The position numbers and the translations under genes are program-made. A DNA stretch of 60,178 nt, taken from an uncultured Bacteroidales bacterium (lineage in GTDB: Bacteria; Bacteroidota; Bacteroidia; Bacteroidales; Bacteroidaceae). Below are positions 23,383-33,291 of this stretch, in pieces. Location of the stretch: assembly GCA_902787555.1 (NCBI GenBank), contig CADAGO010000011.1, forward strand, positions 8,204 through 68,381, in the 5' to 3' direction. A model generated the notes under the pieces. That model searched no databases, had not been told where the DNA came from, and saw only the letters and a program-made list of their open reading frames with translations. Every line of letters starts with the position of its first letter. The stretch's first letter is position 1.

Positions 23383-26337
23383 TTATCTCCATCCTCTATT
23401 CCATCCTCCACCTCCGGCTGAGCGTTCGTCGTCGGTTCCCATCACGTTCTTGCCTCCAAAGATGCTGAACTTATAGATGACGCGAACCATGCCGTATTGA
23501 TAGATGGCATTGTAGCGGGAGTCGCTACGCATCAGGGCTGTTATATTACGGCTGATATTGGTCTGCTGACCAAGGATGTCGTTCACCTCGACCATCACTG
23601 TGAGGGCTTTGCCCTGCAGGAATGAGTGTGAGAGCTGGGCGTTCCACAACAGTTCGTTGGTATTCATCTCGCGCTGGGCATATCCACGGCGGCTGCTCAT
23701 ACCGATATCGGTATTGATGGCAGAACCCCATGGGGTGGTCCATTCGAACTCGGCGCCATACGAGAAGTCGTAGGTGTTTTGATTTGCCATGGTGTTCATG
23801 TTGTTCTTGGAGTTCTGATAATCCAAACGACCGTTGAGCGCGATGCTCACCTGTTCGGTGCGGTAGGAGAGTTCCAAGCCGGTATCGAAGCCGAATGAGT
23901 TGGTGATAGACTTGATGTCGGTGTTGTCGGTTGTGTTCATCACATTGTTGTAGAATCCTACGTTGTGGGAATAATTACCGCCTAGATCGACATCGAGATT
24001 GAATGCCTTTTCCTTACCCAGTCCTGTGTTGAAGCCAAATCCGCCACCTCCATTCCAGTTGCCGTTGATGTTCATAGGCATGGTGGTACGCACACCCTGT
24101 GAGTCGTAGGTGGTCTTATTGTCGATGCTGTTGCGAGTAGCGTTGAACCACATCCACGAGTAGATGCCTCGCTGGAGGTCGGCATTGTAGGTGTTGAAGT
24201 TGGCATTGATGTTGTGTGAGAACGAGGGCTTCAAACCTGGATTTCCCTTGGTGATGACCAATGGGTTAGAGTCGTCCTTGATGTCGAGCAGACTGGTCAT
24301 GCTTGGCTGACGTGTACGTCCGTTGTAGCGCACATTGAGGTTGGTCTGCTTGTTGAAGTTCCAACGCAAATTGACGCGTGGAGCGAAATTGAAGACATTA
24401 CGGGTGACTTCCGGATACTCGTGACCCATGTATCGGTAATCGAGTGTGCTGCGTTGCGGAAGCAGGTCGAAACCGATGCTGAAGTTGTATTCGTCGCGTA
24501 CCTTGCGGAAACTGAGACCGATGGTCTGGTTGTAGTTGCGATACTCGGAGTATTGGCTGAGTGCGGTCGTGTCGCGAAGCATATAGCCTGTTTCTTCCAT
24601 AAACCGTAGTACGGCATTGATGTTGTAGCGATTGGCTGCGAGGCTCTGCGACAGGTTCTGATAGGCCTGTGAGTCGTAGATCTGTGCACGGCGGTCGTTC
24701 TTGCTGTAGCTGTACTGATACTCATAGCTGAACTGCAGGTAGGTGCGGTCGGCAATCGGTTCGCTATAGGTGATCTGAGCGCTGATGTCGTGGTTGTTGG
24801 AGGGTGTGTAGTAGTAGCGGTTGTTCTGCTGGGTGGTACCTAATGAGTTGTAGGTGATATTGGCAGCAGAGAGTTGCTTGTTGGTGCTTTCGTTGAATCC
24901 TCCACGTACTCGCAAAGTGATGTTTCGTCCTCTGTCGTTGAACTTGCGGTTGAACTGAATGTTACCGTTGAAGTTGGTGCTGGTGCTGTACGACTGTCCA
25001 CGATTGGTGTTGGTATTCACAACAATACCCATGAGGTTGTTGAGAATGGTGTTGGCAGGATCGAGGGCTGCTCCGCCGGATATGCGGGCAATCTGGTCGT
25101 TATAGGCAAGCGCCTCGTTGGTATAGAGGTTCGGGTCGTCGTCGTAGGAGCCGGAAAGACTGTTCGACATGCCGCGGTTACGGGAATATGTCAGGTTAGG
25201 GCGGAAGATGATGTTGGTCATCGTATCAGGCTTCCATTCGAATCGGAAGTTACCAAACACGCGGTTATTGCTTGAAATGTTCTTGTTGAAACTCTCACCG
25301 AACTTACCTTTGGTAGCATTGAAACTTTCAGTAGATGAGGTGTTCTCATTGTCGTTTCCGTCGTAACGATAACGGATGCTACCTCCGCTCTCCAACTTAG
25401 GTTTATCGGTGGCGTAGTTGGCTCCTATCTCCTTGCTGGTGCGGAGACCGCCTCCCCAGCCTCCCCAACGGCCGCCTCCACCTCCGAAGCCTTGGTCGGC
25501 TACGTTGTTGGCACTACCGAGCAGGGTTGCCTGGAAGTCATCATTGAAACGGTTTACATTGAAGCGTGTGGCATAGCGATGCTTGGTTCCTACACCTAGA
25601 TTCAGGTTGCCGAACCATCCGTTCTTCATGCCTTTCTTGACGGTAAGGTCGAGCACTGTTTCTTCTTCACCATCATCAATACCCGTCACACGCGAGAGGT
25701 CGCTCTTGCGGTCGTAGGTCTTGAGCTTGTCAATCATCTCGGTGGGGATGTTCTTCATAGCGACTGACTTGTCGTTGAGGAAGAATTCCTTACCATCCAC
25801 CAGAATCTTATTGACGGTCTTTCCGTTGATGGTGATATTGCCCTCGCTATCGACTTTTGCCCCAGGAAGCTGCTTCACCAATGCTTCCAACGTGGAACCT
25901 TCAGGCACACGATAGGCTGCTGCATTGTAGACAAGTGAGTCGCCCGATACTGCTACCTTGGCTGCGTGGGCTGTTACCTCTGTGGCTTTCAGCAGTACGG
26001 CATCGGTCGCCATAGTGATATAGCCGATGTTGGCATTACGGGTCTTTTGAGTGTTTAGATCTACATCCACGTATTTGGTGATAAAGCCAATGTATGAAAT
26101 TTTGACCGCATACTTCCCTTTCTTGATGCTCTTGAAAGAAAAGTCGCCTTGAGCACTCGTGGCAGTTCCTTCGACAAACGAACTGTCGGGGAGGGCAAGT
26201 AACTGAATGGTTGCTGCCACAACGGCTTCACCTGTTTCTTTTTCAATCACTGTTCCACTTACATTGAATGTGTTTTGTGCTGATAGCTTGAGGATAGACA
26301 GCACAATCATGGCAATCAGGAATACTGATTTCTTCAT
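23383..26337 (-). CDS. TonB-receptor-like outer-membrane beta-barrel protein
   Basis: 984 aa. Signal peptide MKKSVFLIAMIVLSILKLSAQ; then a carboxypeptidase-regulatory-like (peptidase-associated) domain at about 22-105 (FNVSGTVIEKETGEAVVAATIQLL); then a plug-like region (EGSTLEALVKQLPGAKVDSE ... ILVDGKEFF); then a long barrel rich in aromatic/Asn strands (outer membrane protein beta-barrel family type). A Gly/Trp-rich stretch (FGGGGGRWGGWGGGL) lies in an early loop. It ends in a Gly/Arg tail (GGGGWNRGW) rather than a terminal aromatic strand. It has no SusD partner, so the cargo is unknown. It is monocistronic, with a -7 box 79 bp upstream. Confidence 0.88.
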   Translation of the reverse strand: MKKSVFLIAMIVLSILKLSAQNTFNVSGTVIEKETGEAVVAATIQLLALPDSSFVEGTATSAQGDFSFKSIKKGKYAVKISYIGFITKYVDVDLNTQKTRNANIGYITMATDAVLLKATEVTAHAAKVAVSGDSLVYNAAAYRVPEGSTLEALVKQLPGAKVDSEGNITINGKTVNKILVDGKEFFLNDKSVAMKNIPTEMIDKLKTYDRKSDLSRVTGIDDGEEETVLDLTVKKGMKNGWFGNLNLGVGTKHRYATRFNVNRFNDDFQATLLGSANNVADQGFGGGGGRWGGWGGGLRTSKEIGANYATDKPKLESGGSIRYRYDGNDNENTSSTESFNATKGKFGESFNKNISSNNRVFGNFRFEWKPDTMTNIIFRPNLTYSRNRGMSNSLSGSYDDDPNLYTNEALAYNDQIARISGGAALDPANTILNNLMGIVVNTNTNRGQSYSTSTNFNGNIQFNRKFNDRGRNITLRVRGGFNESTNKQLSAANITYNSLGTTQQNNRYYYTPSNNHDISAQITYSEPIADRTYLQFSYEYQYSYSKNDRRAQIYDSQAYQNLSQSLAANRYNINAVLRFMEETGYMLRDTTALSQYSEYRNYNQTIGLSFRKVRDEYNFSIGFDLLPQRSTLDYRYMGHEYPEVTRNVFNFAPRVNLRWNFNKQTNLNVRYNGRTRQPSMTSLLDIKDDSNPLVITKGNPGLKPSFSHNINANFNTYNADLQRGIYSWMWFNATRNSIDNKTTYDSQGVRTTMPMNINGNWNGGGGFGFNTGLGKEKAFNLDVDLGGNYSHNVGFYNNVMNTTDNTDIKSITNSFGFDTGLELSYRTEQVSIALNGRLDYQNSKNNMNTMANQNTYDFSYGAEFEWTTPWGSAINTDIGMSSRRGYAQREMNTNELLWNAQLSHSFLQGKALTVMVEVNDILGQQTNISRNITALMRSDSRYNAIYQYGMVRVIYKFSIFGGKNVMGTDDERSAGGGGWNRGWR

Positions 26338-26415
26338 CGTTGATCCTTTTAATAATTAATCTTTTTACCTTTAACTAAAACAATAGCAGCAAATAGAGCC
26401 ACACTATATCGAGTA

Positions 26416-26423
26416 CAAAGTTA
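26416..26423 (-). promoter_or_regulatory. -7 box for the outer-membrane barrel gene
   Basis: TAACTTTG on the minus strand, 79 bp before the ATG at 26337. Confidence 0.55.
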
Positions 26424-26519
26424 CGAATTAGTTTAGACAGAACGGGATTATTTAAGTAATTTTATCATTTGAATTTCACTTTTTAGGCGAATTCCTTAGA
26501 ATAAGTCATTTATTATCCG

Positions 26520-26527
26520 TAATTTTG
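26520..26527 (+). promoter_or_regulatory. -7 box for the MORN/menA pair
   Basis: TAATTTTG followed by CAACGC, 20 bp upstream of the ATG at 26547; the leader would be very short. Confidence 0.55.
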
Positions 26528-26546
26528 CAACGCAAAACAGAATCGT

Positions 26547-27182
26547 ATGAAGATTAGAAGCATGATAATCACGATGTTGGCTGTGCTGTTTTCAATGAAT
26601 ATGCATGCCCAGTTCGTGAGATTGGAGAAGTATCCGACCATACCAGTAGAGTATGAGGCTGCATTCGTGGATCAGGTGACGAATTATGTCTCAGGTGTTG
26701 TAAAGTCATTGTATGGGCAGTATTTCGGACAGCTGTCACCCGAAGGAAACATCTATGGCTATGGTTCGTTCTATACGGATATGGATGGCGAGGTGTATGG
26801 CCTGTATCGCAATGGTGACCTAGCCTTCGGTATCAAGAAGGGAGCGGATATCGCCAAGGTGGGAACAAATGACCATTTCATTGCCTACGACCTGCGTACG
26901 GGTTACCCTATCTATATCATGAAAGACAACCAGAAGTACAATCCGTCGACCGATATGCGTGAGAAGAACAAATTCATGGTCTTGACATATCCAAATGGAG
27001 ATAAATACGTGGGTGAAGTCATAGATAACAAGCGTGAGGGATACGGGCTTTATTTCTATGCAAACGGCAATTATTACTATGGTAAGTACAAGAACAACAA
27101 GCAATACGGATATGGAGCGTTGTTTAAACAACAGAATAATAATGTGACAATTCAGTATTGGGATGGAAGCGATGAAGACTAA
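26547..27182 (+). CDS. Exported MORN-repeat protein
   Basis: 211 aa. Signal peptide MKIRSMIITMLAVLFSMNMHAQ. MORN-type units appear as EGNIYGYGSFY, DGEVYGLYRNGDLAFG, and in the last third as YPNGDKYVGEVIDNKREGYGLYFYANGNYYYGKYKNNKQYGYGAL. MORN repeats often bind lipid or protein surfaces; the partner here is unknown. The gene overlaps menA by 11-20 bp, so the two are coupled, although a functional link with menaquinone synthesis is not evident. Confidence 0.85.
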   Translation: MKIRSMIITMLAVLFSMNMHAQFVRLEKYPTIPVEYEAAFVDQVTNYVSGVVKSLYGQYFGQLSPEGNIYGYGSFYTDMDGEVYGLYRNGDLAFGIKKGADIAKVGTNDHFIAYDLRTGYPIYIMKDNQKYNPSTDMREKNKFMVLTYPNGDKYVGEVIDNKREGYGLYFYANGNYYYGKYKNNKQYGYGALFKQQNNNVTIQYWDGSDED

Positions 27183-28086
27183 CGGACTGACAGCATGGGT
27201 GTTGGCATCAAGACCTAAAACACTGACGGGAGCAATCGCTCCCGTCTTAGTTGGTGGTACGTTAGCTTTTGTGGATGTGATACATCTTGAACTGCAGGCA
27301 TGGTGGTTAGGGTTGTTGTGCTTGCTGTTTGCCGTTATCATGCAAATCGATGCCAATTTGGTGAACGACTATTTCGATTTCAAAAAAGGGACCGACCGTG
27401 AAGACCGTCTCGGCCCTGAGCGTGCCTGTGCTCAGGGGTGGATTACCCCGACGGCAATGCAGTGGGGAATAGGGGTGTGTACCCTCTTGGCTTGTGTGGT
27501 AGGACTGGTGATGTTGTTTCTTTCCCAACGATGGGAACTGCTGATTGTCGGCATCGCTTGTGTGGTAGGGTGTTTTCTCTATACCATCAAATTTTCGTAT
27601 TTGGGATTGGGTGACATACTGGTTCTCTTGTTTTTCGGCATTGTCCCGGTAGGATTCACCTATTATGTCATGACGGGCAGCTGGACACTACCTTTGACGC
27701 TTGCTGGTATCGGAATGGGACTTGCGACGGATAATCTTCTGATGGTGAATAATTATCGGGATATTGAGCAGGACAGGCAAAGTGGGAAGATGACGATTGT
27801 GGTAAGGATAGGTAAGCAAGCAGCATTGCAACTCTACCTGTGGTTAGGCCTTGTGGCAGCGATGCTGATGATGGCTGTTGAAATCATCTTGTTTTTTACT
27901 GATCATCGTAGTTTGATTGGCTTGCCTTTCGTGACTATTTACCCAGTTTGGCATATATCGAACTATCGAAAAATGAGAGCTCTCACAGGGAAAGCTCTCA
28001 ATATGGTGTTGGGAAAAACGGCGGCAGGTATATTCCTTTATGCTGTCGTGTTTGCTGTTTCCTTGCTGATTAATGCCACAGCATAG
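27172..28086 (+). CDS. menA: 1,4-dihydroxy-2-naphthoate polyprenyltransferase MenA
   Basis: 304 aa from the ATG at 27172; ATG at 27163 is the alternative. It is a UbiA-family membrane enzyme with about eight hydrophobic helices. The first Asp-rich motif is NDYFDFKKGTDREDRLGPERA, and the second is the NNYRDIEQDRQSGKMT stretch. ARPKTL-type ASRPKTLTGAIAPVLVG is the N-terminal signature. It attaches the polyprenyl tail in menaquinone synthesis, consistent with an anaerobe using fumarate reduction. It overlaps the convergent ispF gene by 49 bp. Confidence 0.93.
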   Translation: MKTNGLTAWVLASRPKTLTGAIAPVLVGGTLAFVDVIHLELQAWWLGLLCLLFAVIMQIDANLVNDYFDFKKGTDREDRLGPERACAQGWITPTAMQWGIGVCTLLACVVGLVMLFLSQRWELLIVGIACVVGCFLYTIKFSYLGLGDILVLLFFGIVPVGFTYYVMTGSWTLPLTLAGIGMGLATDNLLMVNNYRDIEQDRQSGKMTIVVRIGKQAALQLYLWLGLVAAMLMMAVEIILFFTDHRSLIGLPFVTIYPVWHISNYRKMRALTGKALNMVLGKTAAGIFLYAVVFAVSLLINATA

Positions 28087-28541
28087 GCGCTGATGCCTTC
28101 TTCTCGTCCCGTAAAACCTAATTTCTCTGTCGTTGTTGCTTTGATACTGACAGCATCGATATCCACCTTCATGCATCTTGCCAATACTTCCTGCATCTCA
28201 GGGATATGAGGATTCATCTTGGGATGTTCGGCACAAATCGTAGCATCGATATTTTCTACATGATAGCCTTTCTGTGCGATAATTTCTATCGTCTTTTGTA
28301 AGAGAATCTTTGAGTCGATATTCTCAAACTCATTTCCTTTGACAGGTGGAAAATGAAAACCGATGTCACGCATATTCGCAGCACCAAGCAGGGCGTCGCA
28401 AATAGCGTGAATCAAAACGTCAGCATCGCTATGTCCGGCTAATCCCATCGTATGGTCCAATTTGATACCGCCGATCCATAGGTCCCTTCCAGTTACCAAC
28501 TGGTGGACATCATACCCCATTCCGACTCGAAATGTACTCAT
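28038..28541 (-). CDS. ispF: 2-C-methyl-D-erythritol 2,4-cyclodiphosphate synthase
   Basis: 167 aa. The metal-binding start is GMGYDVHQL (D11, H13). GHSDADVLIHAICDALLGA and DIGFHFPP are the other family signatures, and VSIKATTTEKLGFTGREEGI is the C-terminal motif. It makes ME-cPP in the non-mevalonate isoprenoid pathway; dxr of the same pathway lies in the same co-directional block at 35.5-36.6 kb. It is the last gene of that block, 15 bp downstream of porV, and overlaps menA tail to tail. Confidence 0.97.
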   Translation of the reverse strand: MSTFRVGMGYDVHQLVTGRDLWIGGIKLDHTMGLAGHSDADVLIHAICDALLGAANMRDIGFHFPPVKGNEFENIDSKILLQKTIEIIAQKGYHVENIDATICAEHPKMNPHIPEMQEVLARCMKVDIDAVSIKATTTEKLGFTGREEGISAYAVALISKETANTTA

Positions 28542-28556
28542 GCTGTTGGTGTGTCT

Positions 28557-29747
28557 TTATCTTTTCTTTTTACCGAGAATATCACCGATGCCATCCATAT
28601 CGAATGCAAGAGTGAAACGAAGCGTCTGGTCCAATGGGTTGCTTTGAGATGCTGAGATGATATAACCTGCATCGATAGAGAAGACGTTCATCTTGAAACC
28701 AGCACCGAGCGTATAGTATTTACGGTTACCTTTGTTAGGGTGTTCGTAATGATATCCGGCACGAAGGAAGAACTGGTTGTTGTAAGCATATTCCAAACCT
28801 GCACTCCATTGGATTTCCTGCATTTCTTCTTTGAACCCATTTGGTGCATCGCTAAACGACTTGAAGATACCAGAGATAGAAGAGATGTTGTAATAGCCTT
28901 CGTCCATCAACCAACTGGTGTAACCAGAGAAGTCTTGTTCGTCTGCTCCTGTTTCCTTGATATATTGGTCCATGGTAGGACGGGTAGGTACCAATAGCTT
29001 GTTGGCATCTGCACTAATGCTGAACGTGTTGTACTCATCGATTGGAATCATCAGAGATGCACCCAGACGTAAGTTTGTGGGGAGAAACTCGCTGGTGGTT
29101 CCTTCATCGTAAGAGATTTTACTACCGATGTTGTTGATATTCAATCCCCAACCTAATTGGCATTCGCGGTTGCCGAGATTCAAGTATCCGTTGTGATACA
29201 TTGCCAAGTCGGCTGCAAATGCAGATCCAGGTGTCAAGTCATCTGCCTGACCCATGTCGGAGTGGATATAACGCAAAGCGACAGCTGCGGAGAATGTTTC
29301 GCTCAACATACGAGAATAAGCTACGTCAATTGCCATTTCGTAAGGCTTTAAGACTTCCTCAGTACCCCATACCGTTACCTCACCAAGCGAGAAATAGCGT
29401 AACGAACCACTCAACGCATCGTAATTGCCGATACGGTAATAGCCAGTTACGTTGGCAAGGTCAATGTCGTTTACAATCTGACGTAACCAAGGTGTATAGT
29501 TGAGTGCAACACCCGAACGGCTGATGGTAAACGGATACTTAGCTGGGTTCCAATACTGTGAGTTGACATCGGGATCGGTGGCAGCTCCTATATCACCCAT
29601 ACCGCCACCACGTGCATCAGGGGCAATTGCCAGTGAGTTCACACCATAATAAACAGGATTGAACTGATTCTTTACGTCCTGTGCTTGTGCTGAGATGCAA
29701 AAAGCCGTATTCAAAATGCTAGATGCAATCAATAATCTCTTTATCAT
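28557..29747 (-). CDS. porV: Type IX secretion outer-membrane protein PorV (LptO)
   Basis: 396 aa with a signal peptide (LIASSILNTAFCISAQAQ). The N-terminal FNPVYYGVNSLAIAPDARGGGMGDIGAATDPDVNSQYWNPAK is strongly typical of PorV. The rest is a FadL-like 14-strand barrel ending in an amphipathic strand (QTLRFTLAFDMDGI). PorV carries CTD cargo from the Sov translocon to the PorU sortase. It lies directly downstream of porU, the order seen in many Bacteroidetes. The other T9SS genes (porK/L/M/N, sov) are not in this window. Confidence 0.95.
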   Translation of the reverse strand: MIKRLLIASSILNTAFCISAQAQDVKNQFNPVYYGVNSLAIAPDARGGGMGDIGAATDPDVNSQYWNPAKYPFTISRSGVALNYTPWLRQIVNDIDLANVTGYYRIGNYDALSGSLRYFSLGEVTVWGTEEVLKPYEMAIDVAYSRMLSETFSAAVALRYIHSDMGQADDLTPGSAFAADLAMYHNGYLNLGNRECQLGWGLNINNIGSKISYDEGTTSEFLPTNLRLGASLMIPIDEYNTFSISADANKLLVPTRPTMDQYIKETGADEQDFSGYTSWLMDEGYYNISSISGIFKSFSDAPNGFKEEMQEIQWSAGLEYAYNNQFFLRAGYHYEHPNKGNRKYYTLGAGFKMNVFSIDAGYIISASQSNPLDQTLRFTLAFDMDGIGDILGKKKR

Positions 29748-29830
29748 ATTATATTCTTAATCTGTTTTGTAATGTGGCGTTGCTTTTGCTAACACCTTAT
29801 TATGTATATAATAACTCAAAAACTCTGTTT

Positions 29831-32800
29831 TTATTGTGCTGTGACCACAAACTTTTTCGATTCGGACGCTTGAGCACCATTACCCGTAGAGATGCTGGCC
29901 TTGCAGATATAGATGCCGGGTTGCAGATGTCCGTTCATTTCGTTCAAGTTGCAAGTGTATGTGTAATAATTAGAAGCACTTACACCTGTCTCTCCACCCC
30001 GCCATACTTCTCTGCCCTGCATGTCGAAGATGCGTACATCAATATTCAATGCTGAATTTGGCCTGTCGTTTTCAATCAACACAGAAAGTATGTTGTTACG
30101 ACCAGGACTGTTTATCTGCAAACTAAGTAGATTAGGCTTTAAGCCTTGGTATACATCAAATTCAATTTCAAGCGTGGATGGATTGTTCAGGACATCCCAT
30201 GCTCTAAATAAGAGGGTATGTCTGCCTTTTGACAATTCCGGCAAATTGCAATAGACGGAACCGGTGGTCCAAGTACCTGTTGCATACTTGAAGGTTCGGT
30301 TCAGGTCAAATGTCATATTAGGATCGTTGTCAACTATGACAGTAATCTCATGACCGATACCACTACCTGTAGCATTAATGCCGTTCTCGTCTTGAATCAC
30401 TCCTAAGAAATACGGTGTTTCATGCATTGGAACAGTAGTGGTCTGCAATACATTGCTAATGGTAGAGTCCGTTGATATTACATTCGAAAAGCGTTCTCCA
30501 TTCAGGGATGCGACTAATACGGGTCCTTGTGTATTCGTGGATATGTTGCTATCAGTACCTCCGATGAAGAAATCCTGGAAATTACCATTTGCCTCAATGC
30601 TTCTTTCCTCATTAATGGCATAGAAGCACATCATGCCATTCTCGTCGGAGTAGTTGATGTCGAGCGGTACAGGGAACGTGAAATTGAATTTACCCTCTTT
30701 AATAGAGTCGCTACCCGCAAATAGTGTTCGGGTGCGTGCATAGAATTGGAATGGGGTTACATCTTCTTTCGCGTTGTTGTTGCAAGTGATAAACTCCATG
30801 TTATCGAAGACTGTTGGGGTAATGAGACCATTGAAATAGGGGGCTTCATTACCATCCTCATCCACGATATGTCCTTGTACAGAAACAATAGAACCGGCAC
30901 TGATGGTCTGTTCAGGATCGTCTTCTACTGCAATGTCGTTTACCTTGTCGACCTTTATCTTGTATGTAGGAACAGGTAGAGCAATTGCGGGGTCGCCAAT
31001 GAGTACATAGTGCGCTTTGTTGAGGGAGTCGCGATGCGACAGGGCTCCTCTTCCTATCAGGTCGCTTTTTGCTTTAGCCAATGCTTCTCCCAGGGTGTAT
31101 TGCTTCCCATCCTCTTTTTGAGCCAACACACTTTTCATGAAAGCCTGGTTGATCTTGCTGTTTTGAGCGGCATAAACGGTACGAGTGGTGGTAATCATGC
31201 CTACAGCAGCACCTTTATTGTTTTGCAATGCTGTCTCTGCAATGTTATCAATATTCATGTCGAATGGGGTAACATCGCAAGCAGCAATGAACCATAGGGG
31301 TAGATTAGGGGAATCCCACTCCGCAAAGTCAGACCTGCTGATGACCTGCTCGTGCGATAGAGTGTATGCGGAACCGTGTCCTGTGTAATTCATGATGAGA
31401 GCACCTTCTGCAATCTGATTTACGATGTCCTTACGGGCATCTGGATATGAGTGGCCTGCACCACTTTCTTCTCTGTTGTAGGCGTCCCAGTAAATCTTTC
31501 TCATTCTATAATTTGGGTACATCGCCTCAACCTGTTTGGCTGTTGCATCCGCATCTTTGATATGAGTGTTGGCATTTCCGTCATCTGCCATAATACAGAT
31601 GGTATTCTTCCAAGCACCAGCATGTGAATTGTCGATATATCCAATGAGTTTGTCTACTACATTTCTTGCTTCGTTGGCGGTTGTTACCGTAATGCGTCCT
31701 ACGCCACAATCAGGTTTGTCCTTTAACGGACTCGCACCTTTACCATCGGCCAATAGGGTGTAATACTCCTCCAATACATAGCTATCTGTGTGGTGTAGAG
31801 AATTATCGGATTCATAGCACAACAGATAGTCATCCGGATCTTTCTTCGTCATGGTGGTCGTAATCATTCGATTGTCCCAAACACCATCCCCAAAAAGACA
31901 TAGGTTCTTCGGACGTTTGGCTTCAGTTTCTGCTTTGTCGTACAGCATTTTCATAAATCGACGATAGGCAGTTGCGTCGGGTGTTCCTGATGAGAACTCG
32001 TTATAAATCTCATCGGCTCTGACAACGATGCATTTGACGCTGTCGTATTTTGTGTGGGCATCAGCAAGACGTTGTGCTTGTGCAGTCAATTTGCCGTTTG
32101 CAGGAACAATAATTACAAAGTCGATATTGCTCAGAGCATGCAAGTCTTGGTTCTGGATGGTTTCTACAACATCCGGTTCTGGGAAATTGGCGTTGATGTT
32201 CACGGCCACGTATTCCTGGGAAGGCGAGTCTTTGTCTGTGAGAATGGTATATGTCCCATTTCCTAATGTGCCTTCAAGTTCGCATGTTTGTTGTGGTGAA
32301 GTTATACGCCATACTCGTGTGTTTTCGTTTGCGCCGCTGATGGCATATTTTTTCTCGGCTACGTTGTCGCTGGAACGGAAAGGAAGATAATCTTTGCCAG
32401 CTAAATCCAATTTGCGAATGTAGCTAGCTAAGATGTAATCCAGATAGCCGGAGATACCATTGCCCCTTGTATGTGTGAGTGTAATTTTTGAGGATTCTGT
32501 TAAGTCCTTTGTAAGTGTAAATGTACGGTTGACCTGAATACCGTATTCATACTCTACCGCATTTCGAATGGAAATGGGGGAGAAGGTTGTGCTGTCAGCT
32601 GTAACAGTTAATGTAGAACCGTTAGTGCCAACAAATTGAATGTTGAGGCTCACAGATTCATCCGCAATACCCTCTGTGTGGAGTGTATATGTCTTTTTGT
32701 TTCCGTTTAGGTAGTTATAATTTTCATAGAAAGTACGACCTGAATTGATGATGCTGAGTTCGTCTTTTTCTATGATTGAATGTTCGGGGAAGGTGACGGT

Positions 32801-33286
32801 TGCTTCGGGGGCGGTTTCTAAACTGACCTCCTCTTTAGACATTGTTACCGGTTGTCCTTCCTGTTTCTCTGTTACGAAATAATAAATGTATGAGGAGTAT
32901 GGATTGTTGATACGTGTAAACGTAGTTGAAGCTCCATTTTTACGTTGCCATTTGGTGGTTCCGTATGAGTAGAAAAGCAATGAGCCATCGCTACGACGCC
33001 ATACAGGAATCTCTGTCATGTCGTCGCTGATGTTCTCAATCTTGGCTTCAGGCAGGATAGGAAGGTTATATCCATAAAGGCTTACTTTCTCAGGGTTGTT
33101 GAATCCCATCTTCTGGAGTTTGCTTTTGGTGATTGCATATACTCCTTCGTCCTTGACACGAATCTTAACCCATTTGCCAGAAGCAAGTGCAGAATGTTCC
33201 GCATACCTGCTTGCCATACTACTTTGTGAATATGCCTGTAATGTTAAGGCAAACACAAAGACTATTGTTGCTATCCGTCTTATCAT
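29831..33286 (-). CDS. porU: Type IX secretion sortase / CTD signal peptidase PorU
   Basis: 1151 aa, the expected PorU size. Signal peptide MIRRIATIVFVFALTLQAYSQ. The gingipain-like C25 catalytic core is present: YTGHGS supplies H637 and FIAACDV supplies C670, the usual His-Cys spacing. The N-terminal ~400 residues form beta-rich domains, and the end (SLQINSPGRNNILSVLIEN ... GIYICKASI) resembles the T9SS C-terminal domain family. PorU cleaves the CTD of secreted cargo and attaches cargo to A-LPS at the cell surface. It is followed 83 bp later by porV. Confidence 0.95.
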   Translation of the reverse strand: MIRRIATIVFVFALTLQAYSQSSMASRYAEHSALASGKWVKIRVKDEGVYAITKSKLQKMGFNNPEKVSLYGYNLPILPEAKIENISDDMTEIPVWRRSDGSLLFYSYGTTKWQRKNGASTTFTRINNPYSSYIYYFVTEKQEGQPVTMSKEEVSLETAPEATVTFPEHSIIEKDELSIINSGRTFYENYNYLNGNKKTYTLHTEGIADESVSLNIQFVGTNGSTLTVTADSTTFSPISIRNAVEYEYGIQVNRTFTLTKDLTESSKITLTHTRGNGISGYLDYILASYIRKLDLAGKDYLPFRSSDNVAEKKYAISGANENTRVWRITSPQQTCELEGTLGNGTYTILTDKDSPSQEYVAVNINANFPEPDVVETIQNQDLHALSNIDFVIIVPANGKLTAQAQRLADAHTKYDSVKCIVVRADEIYNEFSSGTPDATAYRRFMKMLYDKAETEAKRPKNLCLFGDGVWDNRMITTTMTKKDPDDYLLCYESDNSLHHTDSYVLEEYYTLLADGKGASPLKDKPDCGVGRITVTTANEARNVVDKLIGYIDNSHAGAWKNTICIMADDGNANTHIKDADATAKQVEAMYPNYRMRKIYWDAYNREESGAGHSYPDARKDIVNQIAEGALIMNYTGHGSAYTLSHEQVISRSDFAEWDSPNLPLWFIAACDVTPFDMNIDNIAETALQNNKGAAVGMITTTRTVYAAQNSKINQAFMKSVLAQKEDGKQYTLGEALAKAKSDLIGRGALSHRDSLNKAHYVLIGDPAIALPVPTYKIKVDKVNDIAVEDDPEQTISAGSIVSVQGHIVDEDGNEAPYFNGLITPTVFDNMEFITCNNNAKEDVTPFQFYARTRTLFAGSDSIKEGKFNFTFPVPLDINYSDENGMMCFYAINEERSIEANGNFQDFFIGGTDSNISTNTQGPVLVASLNGERFSNVISTDSTISNVLQTTTVPMHETPYFLGVIQDENGINATGSGIGHEITVIVDNDPNMTFDLNRTFKYATGTWTTGSVYCNLPELSKGRHTLLFRAWDVLNNPSTLEIEFDVYQGLKPNLLSLQINSPGRNNILSVLIENDRPNSALNIDVRIFDMQGREVWRGGETGVSASNYYTYTCNLNEMNGHLQPGIYICKASISTGNGAQASESKKFVVTAQ

Positions 33287-33291
33287 AGTTG

